The translations under genes and the position numbers were made by a program. A stretch of 64,000 nt of DNA from Primulina eburnea (taxonomy: Eukaryota; Streptophyta; Magnoliopsida; Lamiales; Gesneriaceae). This document shows, one piece after another, positions 25,301-35,989 of this stretch. The notes under the pieces were generated by a model that saw only the letters and a list, made by a program, of their open reading frames with translations, searched no databases and had not been told where the DNA came from. The stretch lies in NCBI RefSeq assembly GCF_022965805.1, contig NC_133108.1, forward strand, positions 41,920,051 through 41,984,050, written 5' to 3'. Numbering within the stretch: the stretch's first letter is position 1; each line of letters begins with the position of its first letter.

Positions 25301-26594
25301 GGGAAATGGACAGTAGATTGAATTTAAAGGCAGGGACATGAAGCACTTTGGTTAAGGCACATGATGAAGAAAGTTGAATGGATCCAGTAGAAAGGATGGG
25401 GATAGAATTACCATTCGGGAGGTTAACTGATCCTGCTATAGAAGAGCATGGCTGTAGATTTTGAAGACCAGTAGAAGTTCCTGAAATATGAGCATTTGCA
25501 CCACTGTCCAATATCCATTCATTAGCATCAGAAATTGATAGTAAACTAGTAGCCATACCTGCTAAATTGGCTGATGGAGGAGAATCGATGGTTGAATTCT
25601 CAAGGAGTCTCAAAATTTGTGCATATTGAGTGGAGGTAAACTGTATTCCAGATAATGGAGGAGACTGTGATTCAGCAGTAGTTTGAGATGCATCACTGAT
25701 TGAGGTGTGCGCAGAAACTCGAGTATTCTTTGAGGGAGGCTTAAAACCTCTTTTTTGAGGAAATCTGTTGTGAAGCTTATGACCTGGAGGGTAACCAATT
25801 AAGCGAAAACAATATTCCTTGGTATGTCCTGGTACAGAGCAATGCTCACATTTGATCATCTCTGAATGCTTGGAAGAGGCAGAGTAGAAAGCTGCGGTGG
25901 GAGCATCTGATATTGGTTGAAAAACCATCACATTACGATGTGCTTCTTCTTGACAAATAAGTGAGTAAGCTTGACTCACAGAAGGAATGGGATTCATCAA
26001 GAGTATCTGACTTCGAATTGAATTATAACTGTCATTAAGCCCCATGAGAAACTGAATTAATCTTTGTTGCTGCTCATGTTCAGCATAAGCTCGGGAATTA
26101 GGACATTCACAAGACGGTGAAGTTATCAATGAAGCCAGCTCATCCCATAGCTGCTTGAGCTTCGAGAAATACACTGAAATAGTGTTCGATCCTTGTGAGA
26201 GACGAACAATGTCTCGATGAATTGCATAAATTCTGGAACCACAGATTTTGTCAAACCGTTCCTTAAGATCTGCCCAAACGCTTGATGCATCATTCGCATA
26301 AACAAGGCCGCAGAAGATATCCTTAGAAACCGAAGAAAAAATCCACGACAACACAACCGCATTACATCGTTCCCATTGATACAATGTTGGAGAATTTGCA
26401 GCTGGTTTTCTACAAGTTCCATTGATGAAACCTAGCTTATTTTTAGCTTGGAGTGCGATCGTCATTGCTCTGCTCCAAACATTGTAATTCTCAGATCCGA
26501 TCAAATTATCAATAACAAGAGACGTACCAGGAGCATCAGATGGATGCAAATACAATGGATCATTGAAGCTGAAGGTTGATGTCGGATTCGCCAT
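22311..26594 (-). CDS. Copia gag-pol polyprotein (gag, protease, integrase, RT, RNase H)
   Basis: A single frame of about 1427 residues from the ATG at 26594 (MANPTSTF). The frame stays open a little further upstream, but this start fits Copia gag. In order it has an N-terminal gag with the NYNVWSRAM core, a zinc knuckle (CEHCSVPGHTKEYC), aspartic protease (ILDSGANAHISG), integrase with an HHCC motif and catalytic blocks (HMDIWGPY, RTDNGSEF, QQNGLVERKHRHI), reverse transcriptase (GCRWIYKIK, YQMDVTNAFLQGD, LLVYVDDIVIS) and RNase H (YCDSDWASCP, SSAEAEYRSM). All catalytic blocks are present with no frameshift or stop. It resembles the RE1-type Copia polyproteins of Arabidopsis. Confidence 0.96.
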   Translation of the reverse strand: MANPTSTFSFNDPLYLHPSDAPGTSLVIDNLIGSENYNVWSRAMTIALQAKNKLGFINGTCRKPAANSPTLYQWERCNAVVLSWIFSSVSKDIFCGLVYANDASSVWADLKERFDKICGSRIYAIHRDIVRLSQGSNTISVYFSKLKQLWDELASLITSPSCECPNSRAYAEHEQQQRLIQFLMGLNDSYNSIRSQILLMNPIPSVSQAYSLICQEEAHRNVMVFQPISDAPTAAFYSASSKHSEMIKCEHCSVPGHTKEYCFRLIGYPPGHKLHNRFPQKRGFKPPSKNTRVSAHTSISDASQTTAESQSPPLSGIQFTSTQYAQILRLLENSTIDSPPSANLAGMATSLLSISDANEWILDSGANAHISGTSTGLQNLQPCSSIAGSVNLPNGNSIPILSTGSIQLSSSCALTKVLHVPAFKFNLLSISQFTKENQCCVIFYPSFCLFQELLTGKIMGIGRLKDGLYYLTSPSPTKITNVTTQSINNSPCISLTPDTRKFETCNASSSMNNSIDLWHKRFGHMSFTRLQYLPFISPHTITHHCHICPIAKQTRVAFPSAPRHKSPHCFHLVHMDIWGPYHEPTHEGAKYFLTLVDDFSRCTWVFLMHFKSDTFRILKHFFAFVSNHFHTHIQNIRTDNGSEFFNTECHALFTSLGIIHQSSCSYTPQQNGLVERKHRHILNVARALKFQGSIPDIYWGECVLHAVYLINRTPTPLLANKTPYEVIFKQAPTFDHIKVLGCLCYATNLRPSHKFDVRATPYIFLGFPPHQKGFKLLNPSTNKFVVSRDVIFHEDIFPFEASTKSATSSPWPSLPSNIHDEDVLHPSSINPPPSPTPQISPRVPPQRPSRQSKPPIWTKDFICSTLTTSYPATIPFALSKYLSYNHISPSHQAFLASISQLTEPTSYKQASADPRWKKAMEVEIAALEANKTWAIVPLPTGKKTVGCRWIYKIKYNADGSINKFKARLVAKGYTQQYGIDYHDTFSPVAKIVSVRCLLAIAAAKQWPLYQMDVTNAFLQGDLTEEIYMSIPQGFEQPNKTNHACKLLKSLYGLKQASRQWNSKFCSVMIQHGFVQSVHDHSLFIKRQDTLITILLVYVDDIVISGNDSASIEVLKTYLHSHFAIKDLGTLKYFLGLEVARSKHGICLNQRKYALELISEVGLSGCKPQSTPMEHHLKLTTPEFDKSLASTCGSTVTDSLLSDPTVFQRLIGRLIYLTITRPDICFAVQHLSQFMQTPKISHLRAAERIVGYLKGSPGMGIFLSSSCDFRLYAYCDSDWASCPMSRKSVSGYLITLGDSPISWKSKKQNTISRSSAEAEYRSMAFTTCEIVWLRGLLTDMGLHLETPTLLRCDNQAALHIAANPLYHERTKHIDIDCHFIREKIRDHTIVTSHIPTHSQPADILTKALGSDQHHVLVSKLGMMNLLRA

Positions 26595-26765
26595 GAATAC
26601 GAAAAAAAATTCCAATGTGTTCGTAAAATTCCTCGAAATTACTCTGAATTACTCAAGAGCAAGATTGAAATTACTCCGAATCATTGAAGATTGGAGTTGC
26701 CGACCTGCTGAGTTGCCGACCTGCTGCAGAAACATCACGATCGGAAAAAAATTGCTCTGATACCA

Positions 26766-26948
26766 TGTTAATGATCGTAATATTGATCTCAAAATTATTG
26801 AGTTTGTGTACAGGATGCTCTGTATTTATACATGTTCTGGTGGCTAGCTAATTATTGACCTACTGTACAATGGCATTAAATCGTTATTGACTAAGAACTT
26901 AGTTGACTAGCACACTGGTAGTTGGCAGACTTGGTAGACTATGTAACA
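26766..26948 (-). repeat. 5' LTR of Copia copy A
   Basis: 183 bp and apparently identical to 22121-22303. The LTR is unusually short for a full-length Copia element. Confidence 0.95.
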
Positions 26949-27310
26949 GTATAAACTATTTATATTTTAAAAAAATTAACCGTTACTACAAATTTTACGC
27001 TGACAAGAATTCGATTATGTACACAACACAAAGTATATTGTCATAATACATATTATAAGTTTTTTGGCGTGTGATTTTTGTAAATTAAAATAGAGAAAGA
27101 ACCTCGGAAGATCACACTGATAAGGCTGCCACCGCCAACTCTGATACTTGAGATCCTTTCTTAGTTTCTTCCATACTTCTCACAAGCAAAATCACCCCCT
27201 ATGAATAATGAACACTCTCTTTGTATAAAGGTGCCGGGTGCCGTTTTGATATCATGAACCCATTTACCAGAAAACAAGTTTGCCGCCTTCTTTTTCTGGC
27301 TCAATTTGAG

Positions 27311-29468
27311 CTTGACTACATCCTAATGTTATCTTCTCTTTATTGCTGTACATTTGAAATATTAATATTCCTTGACTTTCGAAAGTTAAATAAACAAAGA
27401 AGCCAGATCAGTGTATTTTCTGATGAATGTCACTGGTATTTATACATGCTTCATGCAGATCATATTAGAATACTTTATAAAAACTACATTTTGCATGCAA
27501 ACTGTGATTAATCATGGAGCTTCTTCACTGGCGAGCGATTTCACATGGTTATCAAAATTTGATTAGTATCTTAGTCAAATATTTACTGGACTTTTATAAT
27601 ATTATAGATTATGTGTCATGCCACCCTAACATTTCAAATTTTGTATTTGTTTCTTGATATTACATGCATTCTCTGCTATGCAAACGCGGCTTTAAAATTT
27701 AATGGAACTTTATGTTTCAAGAATAAAAAAAAAAAAGAAGAAGAAACCGATCGAGTGTTTTTTCCCATTTTTTTTAAAGGATCGCTCAACTAAATTCATA
27801 AAGGTATCAACTTTTCTGTATTTTATGCTGAATAAAAATGAATAAGTCCACTTAATACATAAAACACACGACGAATATCCAATAAATTTGACAGATATGA
27901 ACTCAAATGGAAAGAAGTATAAATAAAGGTAAAGTAACTCTATCTTCTTGCGCGTGTGATCAAAGCATAACTGATAAAGAATGTCATTATTGAGAAGACG
28001 TGCGAGTAAAAGGTTATTTTCAATTGGCTAATCCACTTCTTTAAATTTTAAAAGCGTATGAGATAACAATTAACAAGCGTATATGATATTAATTTAAACT
28101 AATTTATTTATGCACGAAACTTTGATTTGTAGGCTAGCTATATTTTGTGTTAATTAGGAGTGGAATATCTCTAAAAATATATTATTAATATATATTAGCA
28201 TGAGATATTGTTAATTGAACTTGAAACGAAATTTTTTTATATTACAATATTGAGGTAGGGGTGAGAAATTTTGGTTTTATTTTCGTTTTTCCCGAAGAAA
28301 AAATATTTATGTCATTTCATACAAGCAATGGTAACTCTTTTTGAGATTTTAGAGAGTGGCGTATTTGAGATGGCCTTATCTATTAATGATAATTTTTTTA
28401 AAAAAGAAAATTTTAATCCATTTTTTTAAAGAATAATAAATGATCAAACTCTCTAAAACATATAAAAGTCTCAAATCATAAATATTAATAGTTCTAAATT
28501 CTGATCGTCTAGCTCGGAGAAATCTATGCTACACTATGTTTCTACTAGTAAATTATGACCTTCGAATTCTCAGTGCATCATGAACAAGTTAAATTATTTT
28601 CTCTTTGTACAGAAGAAATTGAAATCTCACATTATATATACTTTTGTGAGGGGAAAAACAAAGGGAAGTTTGAGGGCTTAAAATGTTTTTATAAATAATA
28701 AATATAAATAACAAAAACAAATAAATAAAAGGAGGAAATTTTAGAGGAAGAAAGCGTGCGTGCATTAAACATTTAGTAGGCACAACGCCAATAAAGTCGT
28801 GGGCAGACCCAAGCAAGTTGCGCCCCAACTTGCATGCATTAAACACAATATTTCTTAAAAAATATTATATAACATATTCAAATAAATTGTATATATATGT
28901 AATATAAACTATGAAACATATATATTAACAAGTTGGAAAATTCTATTGACTTTTTCATTGTTTCGAACAGCTAAAGATGCCCAACTTGCAGTTTCATTAA
29001 CCTGTTTGAATTGATTCCCTTCACCTTTATTTAAATTAATACAGTCTTCCTATTAAAACAATTATATTATAAACATGTGATTCTCTTTAGGGAACAGTCG
29101 TTTTGCATGTTCATATATATTTCAAATATATTATTTCAAACATTTTGATCAGATTATACAAAATGATTGTTTCCTAAAGAAAACCACCAGCCACTCACAG
29201 TGCCCTCATCGCATCAAAAATCGACCATTCAACTGTATGAATTATATCGACAATAACAAGAATAATAGTAATATAATGTCTTGTTTTTCCTTAAAACTGT
29301 GATCTGATTTATTAACGACAAATATGCAAATTAAACAAAAAGACATGACAGGCCATTTTCTTGGATGCCATTCAATTAATGGATACCTCCAACTCCAAGA
29401 ATATTATATTCAATAACATGAATCCACTAGAAATTACTCAGGCAATTTATATTAATAAAAAATAAAAG
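27311..29468. other. AT-rich intergenic region, nothing recognised
   Basis: Only short ORFs without domains are present. The right part (after about 29400) is probably the 3' UTR of the PYL gene. Confidence 0.5.
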
Positions 29469-30086
29469 TTAATATGAAGAAGGGTTACGTCTGGTTGAAT
29501 TCTCAGCGATCTGAGCTAAGGACTGAAGATTGCATTTAACTATGGTGTCCACAAACAGTCGGGTTTCTTCTACTGTATTACCTTCCGGCACGTCAACAAC
29601 GTAGGACTCCACGATCACCGTGCCACCGTCGTCAGCAGCGTTATGGAGGGTGGTCACGGAGCGGTAGTTGGCCAGCCGGTGGTCACCGCCTACTACGCTG
29701 AAGCTGATCACATTCCGCTCGTCGTCCAGGATCTCCAGCCGCTCGATGCTGCTGGCAGCGGGCAGCCCGGAGATTACGCCGATTTTTCGGAGGGTTCCCA
29801 CGCCGCCGTCTCCGAGGATGACGTGGCAGCTCTTGACGAAGTGTTTGTAGGCTTGTGGGTTGTCGAAGCGGCGGACGACTGGCCACACTGCCGATACTGG
29901 GGCGGAGATGAGTCGGGTGACGGCGGAGCAGCACTGGTTGGGTCCTGCATCGTGGTCATGGTATCCGGCGACGTGGTCCGGGACCTGGGCGGCGGTGGGA
30001 CGGCAGTAAGATTGTTTGCATGCGGCTCTGGGGGTTTCGTTGATTCTTTGGAGTAGAAGGGAAGATTTAGGGAGATCGGAAGGCAT
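29469..30086 (-). CDS. PYL4: Abscisic-acid receptor, PYL4/5/6 type (intronless)
   Basis: 205 residues from the ATG at 30086. An upstream extension of the frame has no similarity to the family and is probably leader. The START/Bet v 1-type fold is recognisable throughout: GPNQCCSAVTRLISAPVSAV, VVRRFDNPQAYKHFVKSC (with the ligand-contacting lysine), the gate loop SGLPA, ERLEILDDERNVISF, the latch GGDHRL, NYRSVTTLH, VVESYVVDVPEGNT and a C-terminal helix ending CNLQSLAQIAEN. Absence of introns and a variable N-terminal tail of about 50 residues are typical of the monomeric PYL4-6 subgroup. On binding abscisic acid these soluble receptors inhibit clade A PP2C phosphatases. The gene looks intact. 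PYL5 or PYL6 are alternative orthology calls. Confidence 0.95.
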   Translation of the reverse strand: MPSDLPKSSLLLQRINETPRAACKQSYCRPTAAQVPDHVAGYHDHDAGPNQCCSAVTRLISAPVSAVWPVVRRFDNPQAYKHFVKSCHVILGDGGVGTLRKIGVISGLPAASSIERLEILDDERNVISFSVVGGDHRLANYRSVTTLHNAADDGGTVIVESYVVDVPEGNTVEETRLFVDTIVKCNLQSLAQIAENSTRRNPSSY

Positions 30087-30530
30087 TTTTCGTGGAGGGT
30101 TTTGATCGATTTTCTGGTTGTATGATCGACGAATGTTTGAGCTAAAGCAAAGAGAGATCGAAAGACGTACTAAAAGTGAATTCAATTGCCAAAGAAATCG
30201 GCATTTATTGGCTGGTAATGGAGAGAGCAGAAGCAATAGATATATTTTAGAAGCCATTAAAATAGGATCCACTTGCTCTTTTCAAATTACGAAAACAACC
30301 TTGTGTAGTATTGTTTATTTATTTAATATAATTTAATAAATCCAATGGTTTAATGAAATGAAATTTGCATACATACATATCCTCTAAACTCAATCTTTTC
30401 GATCAAATCTACGCATATATCAATATTTAAACAAATTAAAAAAAAAGTTAGCAGATCAAATGTAGGGTTTTGAGAAGTGTTATGTTGTATACATATGTCT
30501 AGCAAGGACACATTATGATATAAATCTGTG

Positions 30531-30681
30531 TAGGTCTCTTCTGAGACGGTCTCACAAATCTTTATCAGTAAGACGGGTCAACCCTACCGATATTCCTAAT
30601 AAAAAGTAATACTCTTAGTATAAAAATAATATATTTCATTGATAACTCAAATAAAAGATCTGTCTCACTCAAGTTTTTAAC
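30531..30681 (+). repeat. Palindrome-ended MITE-like repeat, copy 8 (right end deleted)
   Basis: It begins with a diverged palindrome (GAGACGGTCTCAC) and follows the family layout to CTGTCTCACTCAAGTTTTTAA. The segment holding the outer right palindrome is missing, consistent with an internal deletion. Confidence 0.75.
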
Positions 30682-31781
30682 TATAAATATTCATTTACAT
30701 TTAATGAATATATAATCTCCTAATAATATATAGATCGACTCCCGACCACATTGGCTAGTTGGCTTGAGATTCCCAAACTCCCAAGTTGGTGTTAAAGCCG
30801 ATTGGCCATGCCCACGACTTACTTGGCTTACACACTTTGCACATTTGAAAATTGGGAACCGTTCGTGTTTGTGTATCTGATGACTTTATATAGTTAAATT
30901 TGGAATAAGTCCCCAAAAAGGGCTAAAATCCTCGTGCCATCATTTAGAAAAAAGAGACGTGTTCAACTAAATGTTAAGCTAAAGCTAAAACTAAAATAAA
31001 AAAATATTGTCTCATAATTCAAAATACACTTTCACATAATGATGCGTGGCTATTATTATTTGTCACAAGCGGCGGCAATTAATTAGAAATTTAATGCATG
31101 ATCAACTTGACTGAGAAGACGAGATCGATTGCAATTGTCCTCCTTTGTCATTTTTGCACTTCTTTTTATTTCCTTTCATTGTTTTTTTTTAAATGCAAGG
31201 AGATCGCATTTAATCGTGGCGTGGGATTCGATCATGCCCATTGAGTCTCTGATATACAATCTCAACTAAATATATTTTTTTTATTTATTTCAAATAAATT
31301 CATTGCAATAAAAATATCAAATTGTAGATATATGTTACGTTAAACAACCAAGGGTTGTATGAATTAGTATTAGGCCGATTTCAAATATACCTATACAAAA
31401 AATCTTATCAGAAAGTCTCATATGTTAATATTGTGACACAAATCTCCTATCATGTACGATTTATGAATTCAAAAATATTATTTTATATTTCAAAATATTA
31501 TTTTTCATTATATGTATGAATCTGATCAACTTATCTCATGTAGATAGATTTGTGAAAACCGTTTCACAAAAGACTTACCGATAGATCTAATGTTAATCCA
31601 TAATGCAATATCAATTATGATGAATATTGTCATTTCAATTTCTTGGATCGACTAAATAACCAACACTTGATCACTACAGAAAAGTAGCTAGGTTTGCCTG
31701 TTATGCATACATTAAATTTAATATAAATTATTATCTATAAAAAAAATTAAAATTAAAATGTGTACATTATAATTAAAATAA

Positions 31782-31862
31782 TGGTCTCACATATCTTTAT
31801 TCGTGAAACGAGTCAATATTACTTATATTTACAATAAAAGTAATTTTAATTTTAATGATTGA
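31782..31862 (+). repeat. Palindrome-ended MITE-like repeat, copy 9 (fragment)
   Basis: Only the left part is recognisable (GGTCTCAC, then a decayed GTGAAACGAGTCAA and ACAATAAAAGTAA). Confidence 0.5.
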
Positions 31863-32377
31863 TCTTAACAGAAGATTTGTGTTAAAATTATGTTGGAATT
31901 TTTTTCCCAATCTAGTTTGGAGTTTGAATTTTATTTAGTTATACATTCTCATAAAAATAAAAATAAAATAATGCGAGGAATATATATTTTGGGAAAAAGT
32001 AAATATTTTATAGGAATATGTGGTCTATTATTCAAGAATACAGTGTCAGTAGTAATTTTTTTTTTCCATTTGACTACATTATTAAAGACTCTTTGATTAT
32101 ATTAATTTGAAAATTTATGATATTCTCGAAGAGTTTGGATAAGAGTTAACTAATATTATTAATAATATAATTAATTAAATAATATGTATAATTGAGGTAC
32201 TTCAACTTCGATGGTTCCTACTGAATAGTCGTAAAGACTTAGGGAGTAGAAAAGTCGCAGAATTCTCGAAGAAGATAACGGAGTTCTATTTCTCGCTTTG
32301 AAATTAGGGCTCGGAGGGAGTTTATCTTCGAATTTTGAGGATATTTGTAGTTTCTCTGCACGAATTGGTATTAGTAA

Positions 32378-34474
32378 ATGGATCAAATATTGAATAAGGT
32401 GGGGGCTTACTGGTTGGGCCAAAAGGCAAACAAGGAGATTGGCTCAGTTGGCGATGATATTAATGTAAGACTTTGGATTGTTGTTAAGTTCACGGATTTT
32501 CACTTTCATTTCTCATTTGTCTGCTGAAATTTGGTTTGTTTGGCTTTCGTGTGTGCTGAATTTGATGTTTACTTTTGATACCGTAGATGTGAATTGTTCA
32601 ATGCTGTGCAGCTATTCATATTTATGTTTTAGCTAAACTTCTGTTTTTGTGATTTTGTTAGTTTTGGGAATGTTAATAATTGAGGTGGATTATCGAGTGT
32701 CGTAATTATGATCTTGCTAATAATAGGTATATGTCAATTATGATCTTGTTTGCTAGTTTCAGACAATGATTTGTAGCAGAGTCCTTGCGATCTATTTGTA
32801 TGATTATCACGGGGTACTTTCCCAAAGCATCGGCTTTTGGACGAGCCAATAATTTGTCATTCGTGTGAAAATTCACTGAAGTTTTCCATTTACTTATGAG
32901 TCTATAGGTCGACTGATACCAAGGAATTGCTGTTTGCTTACATAATGACATAGTCATATTTAATGAATCTGCTGAGTGATGGAATAGTGCATTATCAGAA
33001 AGTTTCATGTGATTCATGGAATCTGATACCTGAAAAGATGGCTGGCATCAACAAATCATGTCAAAATTTCCGTGCGAAGTTGAACCGAAAACATATTGCA
33101 ACTCTTCAGTCGAGAAGAACCATGGAAAACATTTTTGGTCTGAACTTTGCTGTGCTTCTCTGTGAAGTTTAGAAAGTATATATTCAGATTTCCTTTGTAT
33201 TTGCTCTGAAATTCCAATTGAAAATTGAATAATTAAACAAATTTACTCATGAAATGTAATCTTTAATATACTAACGTTGGTTGAAAGTTCATCTTTCTAA
33301 CATTTTTTATAGAAGCAGTTGTGTTGATAGTTTTTTTAGAAGACTTTTTGGTGTTTATTTGAGTTTTATTCTGACAATGATGTTTGAAAATCACAAGTGA
33401 CTGTTAAAAATTCTTTAATACAAATAATTTTTTGTCGAATCTTGTGGAAGATGTGGAATCATGAAGCTGGTAGCTTCAAATGGAAACTCTGATACTGGCC
33501 TTAGCTCAAATTTCACACAATAGCTTTACTGGTCTCATGGTTTATCTTTGATCTCTTTTCTTGTTTCCAAACTATACAATGAAAAGAACATTTAATAACT
33601 CAGTCGTTTGAAGAGCTCTGTGAGCTTTCATTATATGTTCTGCTGTAATCACAATTCTTTTTAAATTTCTTAGAATTAACTATTAAAGAGTGAGATGTCT
33701 GTATTTTGGCTTCACACTTACCTTTGTTTTATTTTGTCAGTCATTGTCAAGCAGTATTGAAGGGGGAGCCAAGTGGTTGGTTAACAAGATGAAAGGTTAA
33801 TGTTTATCTTCCTAAGTTTCTTTTGAGTTCCTACTTCTTTTTTTATGTATGGGGTAGGGATTTTGGACGAATAAAGGAGTTCACTCGGCCTTTTGTGTAT
33901 TAATTCTTTTATGGAAGCTTAAAACAGCTTGACATCTGATGGCTATATACTCAACTGCATTGTGATGGTGTCTTGAAGTTTGCACATGTTCCTGGCCTAG
34001 TGGATTTCCTACTTCACCTTTTTCTACTAATGTAGCCCCCTTGAAGGTATCCTGTGCTGGTTTTACACCGTAGATTATAAATTGTGAAACTTGTCTGAAC
34101 CAGGAAAAATGCAAAAGCCATTGCCTGAGCTTCTCAAGGAGTATGATCTTGCAATAGGCATCTTCCCACGTGATGCGACCCATTATGAGTTCAACGAGGA
34201 GACTAGAAAGCTTACTGTTTACATTCCATCAGTCTGTGAAGTGGGTTACAGAGATTCATCCGTACTGCGTTTCTCAGACATTGTAACTGGTTATTTGGAG
34301 AAAGGCAAGTTGTCTGATATTGACGGCATCAAGACTAAAGTGATGGTGTGGGTCAAAGTGACATGTATTTCATCTCAGAATGCAAAGCTCTATTTCACCG
34401 CTGGTATGAAGAAATCTCGAAACAGAGATGCTTACGAGGTTCTTAGAGATGGCATAAGCGTGGAAAAATTCTAA
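32378..34474 (+). CDS. DUF538 family protein, At5g01610-like (3 exons)
   Basis: The exons are 32378-32464, 33741-33795 and 34104-34474, with GT-AG introns and consistent phases, giving 170 residues. That equals the length I recall for Arabidopsis At5g01610. Recognisable parts are VGAYWLGQKANKEI, GAKWLVNKMKGK, PLPELLKEYDLAIGIFPRDA, THYEFNEETRKL, CEVGYRDSSVLRF, VTGYLEKGKLSDIDGIKTKV and the C-terminal FTAGMKKSRNRDAYEVLRDG. DUF538 proteins are small plant proteins of uncertain biochemistry; members such as SVB affect trichome and stress phenotypes. A polyadenylation-like AATAAA is near 34566. The gene ends about 300 bp from the Mutator element, which therefore inserted just beyond its 3' UTR. Confidence 0.93.
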
Positions 34475-34768
34475 GATGGTTATTTGATGAAATGCCTTTT
34501 AAATTTTGAATCCTTTTTTATTTCTCGAGTACTGGTGTAATTTGACTCGTGTAATCATTGTGTTCAATAAAAATCTGTGAGTGTTGGGCACTTGGGCTGA
34601 AAGTCGATGCATTTGCTCCAAGTATGATTTATTAGTAATTCTTTTGAGATTATTGTTAAATGTGGTCAATAATTGGTAAGTCTTATAATCTCTGGCTTTG
34701 TCGATGTTTGCTTCTGGCAACGCATGAGGATTTTCTGAGTATGCCTATGAGTTTGATCCAGTGGTCAG

Positions 34769-35372
34769 GGTTCGTTCGACGCTACCGGTATGGGCACTGC
34801 CCCATTCCACTCAGTTTTTGCCACGTGGCATTTCTATTATATTTTTTTTTGGACACCAAAACTCAACCGTGGTTTAGACCAACCAAACCAAGCTTTTGCC
34901 CTGATTTTTGAAATATTTGAGACAACCTCTCTCACGCTCCCTCTCAAAAAATCACGGCAAGATCTCTCCACAAAAATCACGACAGAGTCTCTCCACAAAA
35001 AAAATCGCAGTTCCCGTTCGTTTTTCCAGTCGACGACGGAATCAGGCAAGGGGAGGATTTTCTTTGCCACTTTCCATTTTTTTTGTTTTTGTAATGTAGA
35101 TATTGTTGTTTGTTTCAAGAAATTTGGGTTTTGTTCCTGCCTTAATTTCATGCTCTTTGTGCTGCGTTTTCTACCCGTGAATCTATTCTGTTTCTGCATT
35201 TACATATGTGCGCGAAGCTTCTCTGTACGGGTATCCTATTCTCGTGGTTAAGGAGTTGTTTTGTAATGTTTTGACCTGATTTGAGGAAAATCTGGTTTTG
35301 ATTTGTCGTGTTGAGTTTTCAATTTTTTTTGGTAAATTGGTAAATTTTCACCAGAAAATTTGGTTTTGATTT
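34769..35372 (+). repeat. Left terminal inverted repeat of the MULE
   Basis: Matches the complement of 40593-41211 nearly throughout, with a few substitutions and small indels. It contains the probable promoter and leader of the inward-facing viroplasmin-domain gene. ORFs within it are not conserved proteins. Confidence 0.95.
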
Positions 35373-35989
35373 TTCATGTTCCAATGATATCGATTGAGAG
35401 TGTCTTGCGTATTGATGAAAAAGGTGATAATCAGAGTGATAAAAGATCGAAACTTTGAAGTTTCTGGTGATTCTTTTTCCGATGTATATTCTAAAAAATG
35501 AAATTTCTTAATTAATCTAAAACACTAAAAGAAAATCTCGGCTCAAAATTTTTTGGGATTGAGTTGGTTGTTGTATGGTGATTCATATATTTAATATTTT
35601 ATTTTGTGAAACTGGATCGTGTATTTGAAGAAAGAGGAGAGTTACATGTAGGCAAATTTTTCCCAAAGCTTACAATTGCCGGCAAGGATAAACTCTGAAA
35701 AGATTGCAAGGCAATCAAGTTATCTGGCTCCTGCTTTTATTAATCTGCTGGCTAGAAAAGTAAGAACTCAGGCCCCAATGGTGCTAAATGTTCCTGAATA
35801 TCTCGGTGGTTTTATACAAGGCAAATGGACAGATGGTTGTCGAAGGGGGTTTTGCTCGAAATCTAGCCAATAAATTTGGAGCTAATGATTTTATTTAATG
35901 TTCATTTGATAAGATCTGAAACATATGTATTGACTCTCTATTTTTTTTTGCAGTAAAAAAAATCATTTGGCATACCACTATTTTCGTTT

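Larger units (their letters stand above)
22121..26948 (-). mobile_element. Young intact Ty1/Copia LTR retrotransposon (copy A)
   Basis: Two 183-bp LTRs (22121-22303 and 26766-26948), TG...CA bounded, look identical base for base. A 5-bp target duplication GTATA lies at 22116-22120 and 26949-26953. Reading on the minus strand, the primer-binding site TGGTATCAGAGC (initiator tRNA-Met) directly follows the 5' LTR and a G-rich polypurine tract precedes the 3' LTR at about 22304-22310. With an unbroken gag-pol frame the element is recent and possibly still able to move. It sits in the first intron of the TBL pseudogene. Confidence 0.96.
20646..27310 (-). pseudogene. TBL (trichome birefringence-like) wall-polysaccharide O-acetyltransferase pseudogene, split by a Copia element
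   Basis: Five TBL-specific blocks occur in the right order on the minus strand. They are the TBL domain (NLFSGKWVHD near 27270, then CEKYGR and WRWQPYQCDLPR near 27110), the GDS block (GKRIVFVGDSLNMN near 21730), FYRSPFLVES near 21500, WSDWLEFNI near 21180, and ATRGLNVEYLKI with ILYAYI near 20820-20660. The family uses GDS plus a C-terminal DxxH triad to acetylate xylan, mannan or pectin in the Golgi. Here in-frame stops follow the GDS block. Frameshifts occur inside exon 1, in the WSDWLEFNI exon and before the last block. The DxxH segment (DSVHWC) is in a different frame from ILYAYI. The Copia element at 22121-26948 lies in the first intron. Which TBL subgroup it came from is unresolved. Confidence 0.88.
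30087..32377. other. PYL upstream region and intergenic DNA
   Basis: This includes the PYL promoter and leader (to about 30270, with a possible TATA element near 30240-30250 on the minus strand), two MITE-like copies and AT-rich sequence up to the DUF538 gene. Nothing else was recognised. Confidence 0.45.

Noticed and set aside
29643..30056. 137-residue plus-strand frame across the PYL gene
   Set aside because: Antisense shadow of the GC-rich PYL coding region; it has no independent similarity.
34790..35251. Long open frames on both strands at 34.8-35.3 kb and their twins at 40.7-41.1 kb
   Set aside because: These lie inside the terminal inverted repeats of the Mutator element. They are open by composition and are not known proteins.
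35676..35873. 65-residue plus-strand frame beginning MPARINSEKIARQ upstream of the viroplasmin-domain gene
   Set aside because: No recognisable domain and it does not splice in frame to the viroplasmin exon. It is more likely leader sequence or a decayed captured fragment.
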